From Thiocapsa bogorovii (GTDB lineage Bacteria; Pseudomonadota; Gammaproteobacteria; Chromatiales; Chromatiaceae): DNA of 64,000 bases. The position numbers and the translations under genes are program-made. The stretch's first letter is position 1. Every line of letters begins with the position of its first letter. Location: NCBI RefSeq assembly GCF_021228795.1, contig NZ_CP089309.1, positions 558,001 to 622,000 of the forward strand. The letters run 5' to 3'. The notes under the pieces were generated by a model. The model worked only from the letters and a program-made list of their open reading frames with translations. It did no database searches and was not told the DNA's origin. Shown here piece after piece: positions 9,908-17,488 of this stretch.

Positions 9908-10264
9908 ATGAGCACCATGCAGGACTATCAATCCAGCCTCGACGATCCGAGCAGCCGTAAGTTCGAGACCTTCTCCTACCTGCCCGAGATGGACCAGGCC
10001 CGCATTCGCAAGCAGGTCGAATACATCGTCTCCAAGGGCTGGAATCCGGCCATCGAGCACAGCGAGCCGGAAAACGCCTTCGACCACTACTGGTACATGT
10101 GGAAGCTGCCGATGTTCGGCGAGACCGACGTGGACACCATCCTGGCCGAGGCCGAGGCCTGCCACAAGGCACATCCCGACAACCATGTGCGTCTGGTCGG
10201 CTACGACAACTACGCCCAGTCCAAGGGCGCGGAAATGGTCGTCTTCCGGGGCAAGCCGGTCTGA
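9908..10264 (+). CDS. cbbS: RuBisCO small subunit
   Basis: The 118-residue small subunit has the family core [20 protein letters not shown] followed by [15 protein letters not shown]. It caps the octameric core of large subunits in the L8S8 holoenzyme. The first ATG (9908) was taken; a second ATG three codons later would give [10 protein letters not shown] and cannot be excluded. It lies 157 bases after cbbL, more than usual for this pair, because a heptamer-array element sits between them. A hairpin and a terminator follow directly, so cbbLS mRNA can be made in excess of cbbQO. Confidence 0.98.
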   Translation: MSTMQDYQSSLDDPSSRKFETFSYLPEMDQARIRKQVEYIVSKGWNPAIEHSEPENAFDHYWYMWKLPMFGETDVDTILAEAEACHKAHPDNHVRLVGYDNYAQSKGAEMVVFRGKPV

Positions 10265-10266
10265 GG

Positions 10267-10294
10267 ATCGGTTTTCGCTTGGGCGAAAACCGAT
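10267..10294 (+). promoter_or_regulatory. Perfect 12-bp hairpin just after cbbS
   Basis: ATCGGTTTTCGC at 10267-10278 pairs with GCGAAAACCGAT at 10283-10294 across a TTGG loop, two bases after the cbbS stop. No T-run follows, so it is more likely a 3'-end stabilising structure for cbbLS mRNA than a terminator. This role is inferred. Confidence 0.6.
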
Positions 10295-10318
10295 GATCCA
10301 ACAACGGATTGACGGAAG

Positions 10319-10355
10319 AAGCCCCTGTCCTGACGTGCGGGGCGGGGGCTTTTTT
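10319..10355 (+). terminator. Probable intrinsic terminator between cbbS and cbbQ
   Basis: AAGCCCC (10319-10325) pairs with GGGGGCTT and is followed by six T residues (10350-10355). It lies between cbbS and cbbQ, so partial readthrough would lower cbbQO expression relative to cbbLS. Confidence 0.7.
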
Positions 10356-10386
10356 GTCGTCGGCTTGTAAACGAGAGAGCAATGAA

Positions 10387-11193
10387 ATGAGCGAGATCGA
10401 CCGCAACCAATATCTGATCAAGGACGAGCCCTATTACCGCCCCGTGCAGAACGAGGTCGTCATGTACGAGGCGGCCTACGACGCCCGCATGCCGGTGATG
10501 CTCAAAGGACCGACCGGATGCGGTAAATCGCGCTTCGTCGAATACATGGCCTGGAAGATCGGCGCCCCGCTCATCACGGTTGCCTGCAACGAGGACATGA
10601 CCGCCTCCGACCTGGTCGGGCGTTTTCTGCTGGACATCAACGGCACCAAATGGCAGGACGGCCCGCTCACGGTGGCCGCACGCATCGGCGCCATCTGCTA
10701 TCTGGACGAGGTCGTCGAGGCCCGCCAGGACACCACGGTCGTCATCCATCCGCTAACCGACCATCGCCGCCAGCTTCCGCTCGAGAAGAAGGGCGAGCTG
10801 GTGCACGCGCACCCCGATTTTCAGATCGTCATCTCCTACAACCCCGGCTACCAGAGCCTGATGAAGGATCTGAAGCAATCGACCAAGCAGCGTTTCGGTG
10901 CCCTGGACTTCGACTACCCCTCGGCCGATATCGAGACCGAGATCGTCGCCCACGAGGGTCATGTCGACAAGGCGACCGCCGAGAAGCTGGTCCAGGTCGC
11001 CCAACGCAGCCGCAATCTCAAGGGTCACGGGCTCGACGAAGGCATGTCCACCCGCCTGCTGGTCTATGCCGCCCAACTCATCGGGAAGGGCATCGATCCA
11101 CAATCCGCCTGCCGGATGGCGTTGGTCCGACCGCTGACCGATGATCCGGATATGCGCGATACGCTGGATGCGGCGGTGAGTACATATTTTTAG
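10387..11193 (+). CDS. cbbQ: CbbQ, MoxR-type AAA+ RuBisCO activase component
   Basis: The 268-residue protein is a MoxR-family AAA+ ATPase. Walker A is GPTGCGKS at 41-48 and Walker B is [10 protein letters not shown] at about 103-112. CbbQ assembles with CbbO and uses ATP to remodel inhibited RuBisCO and release tight-binding sugar phosphates. The ATG at 10387 gives [20 protein letters not shown], the conserved N-terminus; the frame open from 10309 runs through the terminator and is not used. The TAG stop at 11191-11193 is partly formed by the first heptamer of the element inserted downstream. CbbO normally follows directly but here comes 477 bases later. Confidence 0.96.
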   Translation: MSEIDRNQYLIKDEPYYRPVQNEVVMYEAAYDARMPVMLKGPTGCGKSRFVEYMAWKIGAPLITVACNEDMTASDLVGRFLLDINGTKWQDGPLTVAARIGAICYLDEVVEARQDTTVVIHPLTDHRRQLPLEKKGELVHAHPDFQIVISYNPGYQSLMKDLKQSTKQRFGALDFDYPSADIETEIVAHEGHVDKATAEKLVQVAQRSRNLKGHGLDEGMSTRLLVYAAQLIGKGIDPQSACRMALVRPLTDDPDMRDTLDAAVSTYF

Positions 11194-11240
11194 CTATCAG
11201 CTATCAGCTATCAGCTATCAGCTATCAGCTATCAGCTATT
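11192..11240 (+). repeat. Left heptamer array, seven tandem AGCTATY units
   Basis: Six exact AGCTATC units and a seventh ending in T, without gaps. The first unit contributes the AG of the cbbQ stop codon TAG. Confidence 0.95.
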
Positions 11241-11274
11241 GGAGCTCAGCTTCGGGCGGTTAGAAGTTTAACTC

Positions 11275-11637
11275 ATGCAGGATTTCCGCGACCTCTTGGT
11301 CTGGGTGAAGGCGCATGACGCGACGCTCGCGGTCTATCGTTACACGCAAACCTTCCCATCGGATGAGCGGTTCGGGCTCACATTTCAAATTAGACGGGCC
11401 GCCGTTTCGGTAGCTTCCAATATCGCGGAGGGTTCCGGAAGGCGAAGCGACGCAGATTTCGCGCGTTTTCTTTCGATTGCGTTCGGCTCTGCCTCGGAGG
11501 TGGAGTACCAAGCACTACTGGCAAGGGATCTAGGCTATATGAGCGATTCCGAGCATCAGGAAATCCGCGACCGACTCTCGGAAGTCAAACGAATGCTCTC
11601 ATCTTTGATCAAGCGGCTAACCACTGAAAACCGATAG
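11275..11637 (+). CDS. Four-helix-bundle protein of the S23/IVP family
   Basis: This 120-residue protein belongs to the family first found inside 23S rRNA intervening sequences and is related in fold to Avd of diversity-generating retroelements. Family landmarks are FRDLLVWVKAHD, FPSDERFGLTFQIRRAAVSV, SNIAEGSGR, DFARFLSIAFGSASEVEYQ and RDLGYMSDSEH. It forms a helical bundle, generally a pentamer, that binds nucleic acid; its cellular role is not established. The ATG at 11275 is the only sensible start. The TAG stop at 11635 lies inside the first unit of the right heptamer array. It is not a Calvin-cycle gene: it interrupts cbbQ-cbbO and is flanked by repeats on both sides. Confidence 0.92.
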   Translation: MQDFRDLLVWVKAHDATLAVYRYTQTFPSDERFGLTFQIRRAAVSVASNIAEGSGRRSDADFARFLSIAFGSASEVEYQALLARDLGYMSDSEHQEIRDRLSEVKRMLSSLIKRLTTENR

Positions 11638-11660
11638 CTAATAGCTGATCGCTGAAAGCT
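11633..11660 (-). repeat. Right heptamer array, four inverted units
   Basis: GATAGCT, AATAGCT, GATCGCT and GAAAGCT in register. On the minus strand these read AGCTTTC, AGCGATC, AGCTATT, AGCTATC and mirror the left array. The cbbO start is 10 bases downstream. Confidence 0.9.
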
Positions 11661-11670
11661 CAATCAAATC

Positions 11671-14049
11671 ATGATCGACTTCTCCGAATACCTCTCCTGC
11701 CTTAAGGCCGACGTGGATCACCCGCACACCCAGGCGTTGGAAGCGAGCTACCACGAAGCCGCGCGCGTCATGTCGCCGCGCGGACTGGAGCATTACCTGA
11801 CCGGCATCAAGGCGATGTGCGGCCTCAATAAAGGCGCCGATCTGGTCCTGACCTATGTGCAGGAGATGCCGCGGGTCGCCAAGGAGGTGGGCGAGGACAT
11901 CACCCCCGAGGTGGTGAGCGCACTGATGAAGCTGGCATCGCACACCTCGGGAACGGTGGTGGCACTGATCATGGCCAGCATGCCGCTGGCCGCGAGCCGG
12001 CTCGGGGATGCGGAGGTGCTGCGCGGGTATCTCAACCTGCTGCATCAGCTCTCGGGCAAGTCGCCGCGGGGCCTGCGCCCGATGATGGAGAACATGGACG
12101 AGCTGCTCTCCAAACTCACGCTCGGCGGTTTGCGACGTTGGGCACTCTGGGGCGCTCAGGCCCATGCACGCGATCTTGACGGTCAGATGGCCTATTTCGG
12201 TCTTCAGACGGAGTCCTCGCGCGCGGTGCTTCAGAAGGAACGGCGCGGGACCCTGCTCGTCGACAACCAACGCAAGCTCAACTTCTATCTTCGCGCACTC
12301 TGGGCCCGGTCGTTCTTCATGCGCCCGACCTCGGGCGACTTCGAGTCGCGCCAAGGACTGCGACCCTTCATCGAAGACTTCCAGATCCATCTGCCGGACG
12401 CCTTCGACAGCTTCCGTGGCATCTCCGGGATCGAGACCTACCGCGCTGCCGCCGCCCACTGCGCGGCCCACATGGTCTACGGCACCCGTGCAATCAGCGC
12501 CGAACAGCTGATGCCGGCACAGATGAAGCTGATCGAGATGTTCGAGGACGCGCGTGTCGAGGCCCTGGCGATCCGGGATTTTCCGGGACTCAGAAAGCTC
12601 TGGCTGTCATTCTTCACGGCGCAGCTCGGGCCGATGGACGACGCCGTCGATCCGCATCCCATGATGGATCTGATGCTGCGCCAGGCGCGCGCCCTACTGG
12701 ATCCGGACTATGTCGACGGACTCCCGCTCATCGACGACACCGCCGTCGCCTTCCGCGCCGCACTGGCCGAGCGTCCGCACGACAACCGCATCAGTTGGGA
12801 CGCCGGCGTCACCTTCTACAACCAGGCCATCAAGACCGTCGCGCTGCCCAATTTGCGCATCCTGGAAAGCTGGCCAATCCCCTATCGGGACGACAATCGC
12901 TATGTTTGGAACTGTGGCGAGAACCTCTTCCTGAGCCGCGGCGTCGACTATCTGCCCGCCTCGCAGCAACAGGTGCGCAAGTACGTCTCGGCGACGGAGA
13001 TGGCGAACGAGGTCGATGTCGAGACCGCCGGGGACGACGCTCAGGAGATCTGGGTCTGCGCGACGGAGTTCTTCCCCTACGAAGACGAGGGCGTCTCCTT
13101 CAACGCGATGGAGGGCAAGGAGCCCATCTCGGACCCCTACCACTATCAGGAGTGGGACTATCAGGTCCAACTCTTCCGCCCGGATTGGGCGACCGTCATC
13201 GAACGGCGTCAAGGCCGCGGCGACCCGGCGCTTATGGACGAGATCCTCACCAAGCACAAGCCGGTCGCGAGCCGCATCCGCCGTCTGATCGACGCACTCC
13301 AGCCGCAGGGCAACGTGCGCCGACGCGGCTACGAGGAGGGCGAGGAGCTGGATCTGAACGCCGCCGTGCGCGCCATGATCGACGTGCGCCGCGGCACCAT
13401 GCCGGATCCAAGGATCAATATCCGCATCACCCGCCATGTCAGGGATCTCGCCATCGTGGTGCTCATGGATCTCTCGGAATCGACCAACGAGAAGGTCGGG
13501 GTCAAGAAGGACGACCCGGATTACGCAACGGCACCGAGCATCCTCAGCCTCACCCGCGAGGCGACCGGGCTTCTGGCCTGGGCGATCGACGGCATCGGTG
13601 ACCGCTTCGCCGTGCATGGCTTCGCCTCCGACGGCCGACACGACGTCCAGTACTATCGCTTCAAGGATTTCGACCAGTCCTACGACGACAACGCCAAGTC
13701 ACGCATGGCCGGCATGAAGGGCGGACTCTCGACCCGCATGGGTGCGGCGCTGCGCCATGCCGGCTGGCACCTCACGCGCCAACCGGCCCAAAAGCGCTTG
13801 GTCCTGGTGATCACCGACGGCGAGCCCGCGGATATCGACGAACGCGATCCGCAATACCTGCGCCACGACACCAAGAAGGCCGTCGAGGAGCTGCGCATGC
13901 AGGGCATCCACAGCTACTGCCTCACGCTCGACCCGCAGGCCGACCGCTATGTGGCCCGGATCTTCGGCGAGAACCAGTACTCCATCGTCGATCATGTGGA
14001 GCGCCTGCCCGAACGGCTACCGGCAGTCTTCGCTGCGCTCACCGGATAG
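11671..14049 (+). CDS. cbbO: CbbO, von Willebrand factor A protein of RuBisCO activase
   Basis: CbbO is the adaptor that links the CbbQ ATPase ring to RuBisCO. The 792-residue protein has a long alpha-helical N-terminal region (about 1-580) and a C-terminal VWA domain. The metal-site motif DxSxS is visible as VVLMDLSES near residue 600, followed by LVLVITDGEP near residue 710 as the domain's second landmark. Length matches the family. The start is ATG at 11701-30 (11671), with little upstream room because a repeat array ends at 11660; GAAAGCTCAATCAAATC offers only a weak ribosome-binding site. The element may therefore have altered translation of this gene. A second ATG is not obvious nearby. 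Confidence 0.95.
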   Translation: MIDFSEYLSCLKADVDHPHTQALEASYHEAARVMSPRGLEHYLTGIKAMCGLNKGADLVLTYVQEMPRVAKEVGEDITPEVVSALMKLASHTSGTVVALIMASMPLAASRLGDAEVLRGYLNLLHQLSGKSPRGLRPMMENMDELLSKLTLGGLRRWALWGAQAHARDLDGQMAYFGLQTESSRAVLQKERRGTLLVDNQRKLNFYLRALWARSFFMRPTSGDFESRQGLRPFIEDFQIHLPDAFDSFRGISGIETYRAAAAHCAAHMVYGTRAISAEQLMPAQMKLIEMFEDARVEALAIRDFPGLRKLWLSFFTAQLGPMDDAVDPHPMMDLMLRQARALLDPDYVDGLPLIDDTAVAFRAALAERPHDNRISWDAGVTFYNQAIKTVALPNLRILESWPIPYRDDNRYVWNCGENLFLSRGVDYLPASQQQVRKYVSATEMANEVDVETAGDDAQEIWVCATEFFPYEDEGVSFNAMEGKEPISDPYHYQEWDYQVQLFRPDWATVIERRQGRGDPALMDEILTKHKPVASRIRRLIDALQPQGNVRRRGYEEGEELDLNAAVRAMIDVRRGTMPDPRINIRITRHVRDLAIVVLMDLSESTNEKVGVKKDDPDYATAPSILSLTREATGLLAWAIDGIGDRFAVHGFASDGRHDVQYYRFKDFDQSYDDNAKSRMAGMKGGLSTRMGAALRHAGWHLTRQPAQKRLVLVITDGEPADIDERDPQYLRHDTKKAVEELRMQGIHSYCLTLDPQADRYVARIFGENQYSIVDHVERLPERLPAVFAALTG

Positions 14050-14071
14050 GCCGGGAGCGCGAAACCGAAGG

Positions 14072-14707
14072 CTATTCCAGTTGCGCCGCGAACGACACGA
14101 CGGCATCGGCCGCCATGCTCAGATTCTGCTCAAGTGTGACCCCGGATGCCCGACGCGGCTTGAAGCTGTGCTCTCCGTCCGTGATCCAGACGATCTCGAT
14201 CGACGGGCTCAAATCATAGCGAACGATCTCCTCCCGGCTCCCGAAAGGATCGCGCTCGCCTTGGCAGATCAGCGTCGGCGTGCGCAGCCCGGACAGATGC
14301 GCGACTCGCGTGCGCTCCGGGCGACCCGGAGGATGAAAGGGATACCCCAGACAGGCCAGACCATTCACGCCGGCCTCGTCCGCAATCAGACTGGCGATAC
14401 GCCCGCCCATCGATTTGCCGCCGATCAGCAGGCGTCGATCCGCGCCATGGGCAGCTTTTTGCTCGGCGATCACCCGCAGCCAGGTCTCGATCAGGATCGG
14501 CTCGCGATCGGGAGGACGCCGCCGTCCGTCCACCTCGCTTCGCACCATATAGGGGAACGAGAAGCGAACGACGTGCAGCCCGGCGGCTGCCAACGCATGG
14601 GCAACCGCGCTCATGAAGGGGGAGTCGGCGCCCTGCCCTGCCCCGTGTGCCAAAATCAGACGGCAAGACGCATCGGCCGGACCATCGACCAGCAGAGGAT
14701 CCATCAT
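14072..14707 (-). CDS. Small alpha/beta hydrolase (KANL3/Tex30 type)
   Basis: The 211-residue protein shows the alpha/beta hydrolase core: oxyanion region LAHGAGQGADSPFM, nucleophile elbow GKSMGGR, acid residue in CQGERDPFG, and the catalytic histidine in ITDGEHSFK. The sequence type is the KANL3/Tex30-like group (dienelactone-hydrolase-like clan), for which substrates are unknown. The start is ATG at 14707 or 14704; both fall in CATCATG, which also contains the ATG of the divergent DUF2177 gene at 14706. It is convergent with cbbO, 22 bases apart. Confidence 0.88.
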   Translation of the reverse strand: MMDPLLVDGPADASCRLILAHGAGQGADSPFMSAVAHALAAAGLHVVRFSFPYMVRSEVDGRRRPPDREPILIETWLRVIAEQKAAHGADRRLLIGGKSMGGRIASLIADEAGVNGLACLGYPFHPPGRPERTRVAHLSGLRTPTLICQGERDPFGSREEIVRYDLSPSIEIVWITDGEHSFKPRRASGVTLEQNLSMAADAVVSFAAQLE

Positions 14708-15119
14708 GCAAGCCCTCTTTTTCGCAAAGCTCTATCTCCTGACCGTTCCGGTCTTCTTCGCCATCGATCTGCTCTGGTTGGGCGTCGTCGCGAAGACCTT
14801 CTATCGCGACAACCTCGCCCACGCCCTGAGCCCGACGGTGAACTGGCCGGCCGCATTGAGCTTCTACCTCATCTATATCGCCGGCATCCTCTATTTTGCC
14901 GTCGCTCCTGCGCTCGCGCAGGACTCGCTCGGCCGGGCCTTCCTCAACGGCGCACTCTTCGGCTTTTTCACCTACATCACCTACGAGCTGACCAACATGG
15001 CCACGCTCCCGAACTGGCCCATCAAGGTGGTGATCGTGGATACACTCTGGGGCATCGCGCTCTGTGCCAGCGTCGCCGCCGGCAGCTTCATGATCGGGAA
15101 ATGGCTCGGTGGGGTCTGA
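14706..15119 (+). CDS. DUF2177 membrane protein
   Basis: The 137-residue protein has about four membrane segments (YLLTVPVFFAIDLLWLGVVAK, ALSFYLIYIAGILYF, GFFTYITYELTNMA, VDTLWGIALCASVAAGSF) and matches the small DUF2177 family of unknown function. ATG 14706 begins MQALFFAKLYLL; upstream in-frame residues lie antisense to the hydrolase gene and are unlikely to be translated. Its start codon overlaps that of the divergent hydrolase gene. The 3' half of this gene is repeated in decayed form at 15909-16119, on the far side of a toxin-antitoxin pair. Confidence 0.9.
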   Translation: MQALFFAKLYLLTVPVFFAIDLLWLGVVAKTFYRDNLAHALSPTVNWPAALSFYLIYIAGILYFAVAPALAQDSLGRAFLNGALFGFFTYITYELTNMATLPNWPIKVVIVDTLWGIALCASVAAGSFMIGKWLGGV

Positions 15120-15196
15120 TGGTCCAACCGGGTATACAGCACCGCCTTCGAGCGCCCGCCCGGTCTATGCTTTTCGCCGAACTGCTGCGCCAAGAG

Positions 15197-15583
15197 TCAC
15201 CAAATCACCTCCACGTCATAAGGCCCCATAGCCGCATCAGCGGTGACCAGCGCCATGCCTTCGAACTGAGCCTGAGCAACCAGCATCCGGTCGAAAGGAT
15301 CGCCATGATGCATCGGCAGTTGGCCGAGTTGCACGATATGGGGCAAAGAAACCGGCAATATCCGCAAGCCATTCTGCGCCTGTTGCACATTCAACATCTG
15401 TTGCCAGGATACCTTGAGATCACGCTTGCCCAGCTGATGCTTGATCTGGAGCTCCCACAGGGAAATCAGGCTGAGAAACAGGGGGTTTTTCGGATCCCGG
15501 CAGGCGTTCAACGACACGGCGCCTAGCTTCTCAGGCTGACCGTTGAGCCAGAGAAAGCAATGGGTGTCGAGCAAGAGCCTCAT
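15197..15583 (-). CDS. vapC: PIN-domain toxin (VapC-like)
   Basis: The 128-residue PIN-domain ribonuclease toxin carries the expected acidic residues: Asp6 in MRLLLDTHCFLW, Glu in SLWELQIK, Asp in GDPFDRMLVAQA and Asp in LVTADAAM. The type resembles the short PIN toxins with a DTHxxLW start. It overlaps the upstream antitoxin gene by four bases (15580-15583), so the pair is co-translated. It looks intact and probably functional. The pair lies between the DUF2177 gene and a decayed duplicate of its 3' half, which suggests it arrived with, or after, a local duplication. Confidence 0.93.
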   Translation of the reverse strand: MRLLLDTHCFLWLNGQPEKLGAVSLNACRDPKNPLFLSLISLWELQIKHQLGKRDLKVSWQQMLNVQQAQNGLRILPVSLPHIVQLGQLPMHHGDPFDRMLVAQAQFEGMALVTADAAMGPYDVEVIW

Positions 15584-15840
15584 GGATGGCCTCCCAGCCA
15601 GAAATCATCCGGCAAGGGCGCATCGAAGTCATCGCTCATCCAGATCTGGCTGCGAAACTGACCGAATTCCCTGGATGACTTGGCGGCATCGTGTTGAGCC
15701 GGAATGTCCCGGTCGGTCGCAGACTCGGCCTCCTCGTACAGCACCACGACCCTGGCCTTGCGCGCCCGGATCGCCTCCGGCAGTTTCAGGCGGATCTCGT
15801 GGTTTTCGTCGATTTCGGTCTCGAGTTCGATGGCTTGCAT
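15580..15840 (-). CDS. Antitoxin partner of the PIN toxin
   Basis: This 86-residue acidic protein (MQAIELETEIDENHEIRLKLPEAI) has the small beta-strand start typical of DNA-binding antitoxins and a C-terminal half that should wrap the toxin (IWMSDDFDAPLPDDFWLG). I chose the ATG at 15840 because GGAG lies 8 bases upstream of it. An ATG three codons earlier (15849) has the same GGAG only 3 bases away. Antitoxin first, toxin second, with a 4-base overlap, is the standard order. It probably represses its own promoter. Confidence 0.85.
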   Translation of the reverse strand: MQAIELETEIDENHEIRLKLPEAIRARKARVVVLYEEAESATDRDIPAQHDAAKSSREFGQFRSQIWMSDDFDAPLPDDFWLGGHP

Positions 15841-15908
15841 GGCATTCACTCCACTGGGTTGGTTGGCGGCTGACCGAGAGAATCGGCAGAAAACCAGGAG
15901 AGGAACAG

Positions 15909-16119
15909 GGTTTCCTGCAAGGCTCGCCCGGCCGCGCCCTGCTCAACGATGCACTCTTCGGCCTACTCACCTAAATCACCTTCGAGCTGACCGGCACGAC
16001 CACGCTCCCGGCCTGGCCCGTGTAAGGTCGAGATCATCGACACACTCCCCGGGGTCGCAATCTGCGGCAGTATCGCCGCCGGCAGCTTGATGATCGGGAA
16101 ATCGCTCGGCGGGGTTTGA
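15909..16119 (+). pseudogene. Decayed duplicate of the 3' half of the DUF2177 gene
   Basis: Bases 15909-16119 align without large gaps to the last ~207 bases of the DUF2177 gene (14913-15119). Shared blocks include GCACTCTTCGGC, TTCATGATCGGGAA (TTGATGATCGGGAA here), GCCGCCGGCAGC, and the same end (CTCGGCGGGGTTTGA). It has no start, an in-frame TAA at 15972-15974, and a small insertion after GGCCCGTG that breaks the frame. It is therefore a non-functional partial copy in the same orientation as the parent. The toxin-antitoxin pair lies between the two copies. Confidence 0.8.
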
Positions 16120-16336
16120 TGTTCCGGTCGACATGCTAAACGCTGCGCAGCGAAAACGCCGGCGCATGAAATTGCCGGCTTTGTGGTTACCAGCGCCGCC
16201 TATGGCCGGTAACCGAACCTCGTCTTTCGTCGATGGTCTCGGGTTTGAGGGATTCGTACCGAGGCCCCAAGACTCACCGATTGCCCCGCCTGTTACCCCA
16301 TTTCAGAATCGAGGTCTTGCTGGGCCGTCGGCAACT

Positions 16337-16660
16337 TCATCCAACGGCGCCGTCGTGGACGAGTTTCTTCAGTGCCTCAGGAGCCTCTTTTTCGATGCAG
16401 GCATCCGCGACTGACGAAAACTCGGACGCATAATCCCTGAGTCGAATCAGCTCCGCTTTCGCGGTGGTCTGCTGTACGAGCTTGAGTGATTGTGCTCTGA
16501 ATGTCCTGTGGGTGCTGACATAATCCGAGATGTGCCGAAGGCAATCGTCCAACTTCTCCTTGCGCTTTCGATTGAGCTGGTCCCGAATATTGAGGCCAAG
16601 GATTTCGATCGTCTGCTTGGCCCGGATGCGATCCTGGTCGTCGTTCCCTAAGGCGGGCAC
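16337..16660 (-). CDS. Unrecognised short reading frame, possibly a gene fragment
   Basis: About 107 codons from a possible GTG at 16660 encode a helical, charged protein (AKQTIEILGLNIRDQLNRKR and similar) with no family I recognise. The same frame is open further upstream but only through the GC-rich insertion that broke the neighbouring PIN gene. Codon choice looks protein-like and less GC-rich than the insertion. It may be the surviving 3' end of an older gene. It overlaps the end of the broken PIN gene by 13 bases. Confidence 0.3.
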   Translation of the reverse strand: MPALGNDDQDRIRAKQTIEILGLNIRDQLNRKRKEKLDDCLRHISDYVSTHRTFRAQSLKLVQQTTAKAELIRLRDYASEFSSVADACIEKEAPEALKKLVHDGAVG

Positions 16661-17195
16661 GGCGCGGCAACCGTCCTCGTCGTCTCTTGGCTGAAAGCAA
16701 GAAACGACTCCAGTTGACGTCGGGCGTCCCGGTGCCGCAGGCCGCTGAGGATCTCGTAGTAGGTCCGGAGAGTCGCGTGTCGCTCGTGAATCCGTCCGGG
16801 GGCTCCTGCGGCCGGACGGACTCGCTCCTTGGCGACGACCTGTTTTGGCCCCGGTTCGCCCCGCTCCGGGCCGCGCTGCGCCACGACGTGCGCCCGAGGG
16901 GCGCGGTCGGGCTGCGCACGGCCCTGCGACGAATGGCTTGACGGCGTGTCCGATGCGCTTTGCATACCGCCTCCGCGGCTTCGCGACCACGGCCGCTTCG
17001 CCACTACGGCGCCACGCACGCGCCGACGCCTACCGGGGGCCGCTCGGCCTCGCTCCGCTCTCCATGCCTCGCGGAGACGATACTGAACGTGACGATGTCG
17101 TATTGTGCGGTGTAGTCGCCGAACCGCTTGACGACCTGTCCGTGTCCTCGAAAGAACCGCGAGAGGACGTCGGTATCAATCAGCGCCGGTTTCAT
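16648..17195 (-). pseudogene. PIN-domain toxin gene broken by a ~308-bp GC-rich insertion
   Basis: The first 41 codons (17073-17195) read MKPALIDTDVLSRFFRGHGQ and onward to YDIVTFSIVS, a normal VapC N-terminus. The continuation TYYEILSGLRHRDARRQLES appears only at about 16764 and below, in another frame. The 308 bases between are very GC-rich, encode nothing recognisable, and contain a GERSEAERP-type low-complexity stretch. TCTCCG occurs at both junctions and could be a target duplication. After about 20 more residues the 3' part is lost, including the last PIN acidic residue. The intact partner antitoxin overlaps the start by 20 bases. Confidence 0.8.
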
Positions 17196-17436
17196 CGCGA
17201 CGCCTCGATGCGAATGCCGCGTGCCGGCGCTGGCGCAGCTCGGCCTCGACTCCATCCGGATCCTCCATGTCCTCCCAGGCACCGGCAAAACGCATGACGT
17301 TGGAAACGGTTGTCGTAGGCTCGCGCTCCAAGCCGAGTCGAAAAAAATGAATGATGTCGAACACCTCTTGTAAGTGCGAATCGAGAAGCTCCCGGATCTC
17401 GTCTCGCAGTTTGTTGCGTAGCTCGCTTGTCGTCAT
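17176..17436 (-). CDS. Antitoxin of the broken PIN toxin
   Basis: The 86-residue protein reads MTTSELRNKLRDEIRELLDS and onward, a small helical antitoxin of the kind paired with MDTDxLS-type PIN toxins. ATG at 17436 has GAGG about 9 bases upstream. It overlaps the toxin start (17195), as expected for a co-translated pair. The toxin downstream is inactive, so this gene may survive only as an orphan repressor or be on its way to loss. Confidence 0.78.
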   Translation of the reverse strand: MTTSELRNKLRDEIRELLDSHLQEVFDIIHFFRLGLEREPTTTVSNVMRFAGAWEDMEDPDGVEAELRQRRHAAFASRRRDETGAD

Positions 17437-17488
17437 GGTTTGAACCTCGCAAATCGGGTCTAGGCCGTGTCGCGATACAGGCGATGCT

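Larger units (their letters stand above)
11192..11660 (+). mobile_element. Heptamer-array element carrying a four-helix-bundle gene, inserted between cbbQ and cbbO
   Basis: The 469-bp element is bounded by inverted arrays of 7-bp units. The left end has AGCTATC six times plus AGCTATT, in perfect register (11192-11240). The right end has GATAGCT, AATAGCT, GATCGCT, GAAAGCT (11633-11660), the reverse complement of the same consensus. One gene lies between them, ending inside the right array. The element separates cbbQ from cbbO, which are normally adjacent, so an insertion is the simplest reading. It encodes no recognisable transposase, and the mode of movement is unknown. Cargo-free copies of the same array design lie at 9750-9836 and, less clearly, 8038-8153. 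Confidence 0.7.

Noticed and set aside
11192-11240. CRISPR array
   Set aside because: The unit is only 7 bp and perfectly tandem, with no spacers and no cas genes.
8332-14049. Carboxysome-type cbb operon
   Set aside because: No shell or carbonic anhydrase genes follow cbbS; cbbQ and cbbO indicate the non-carboxysomal arrangement.
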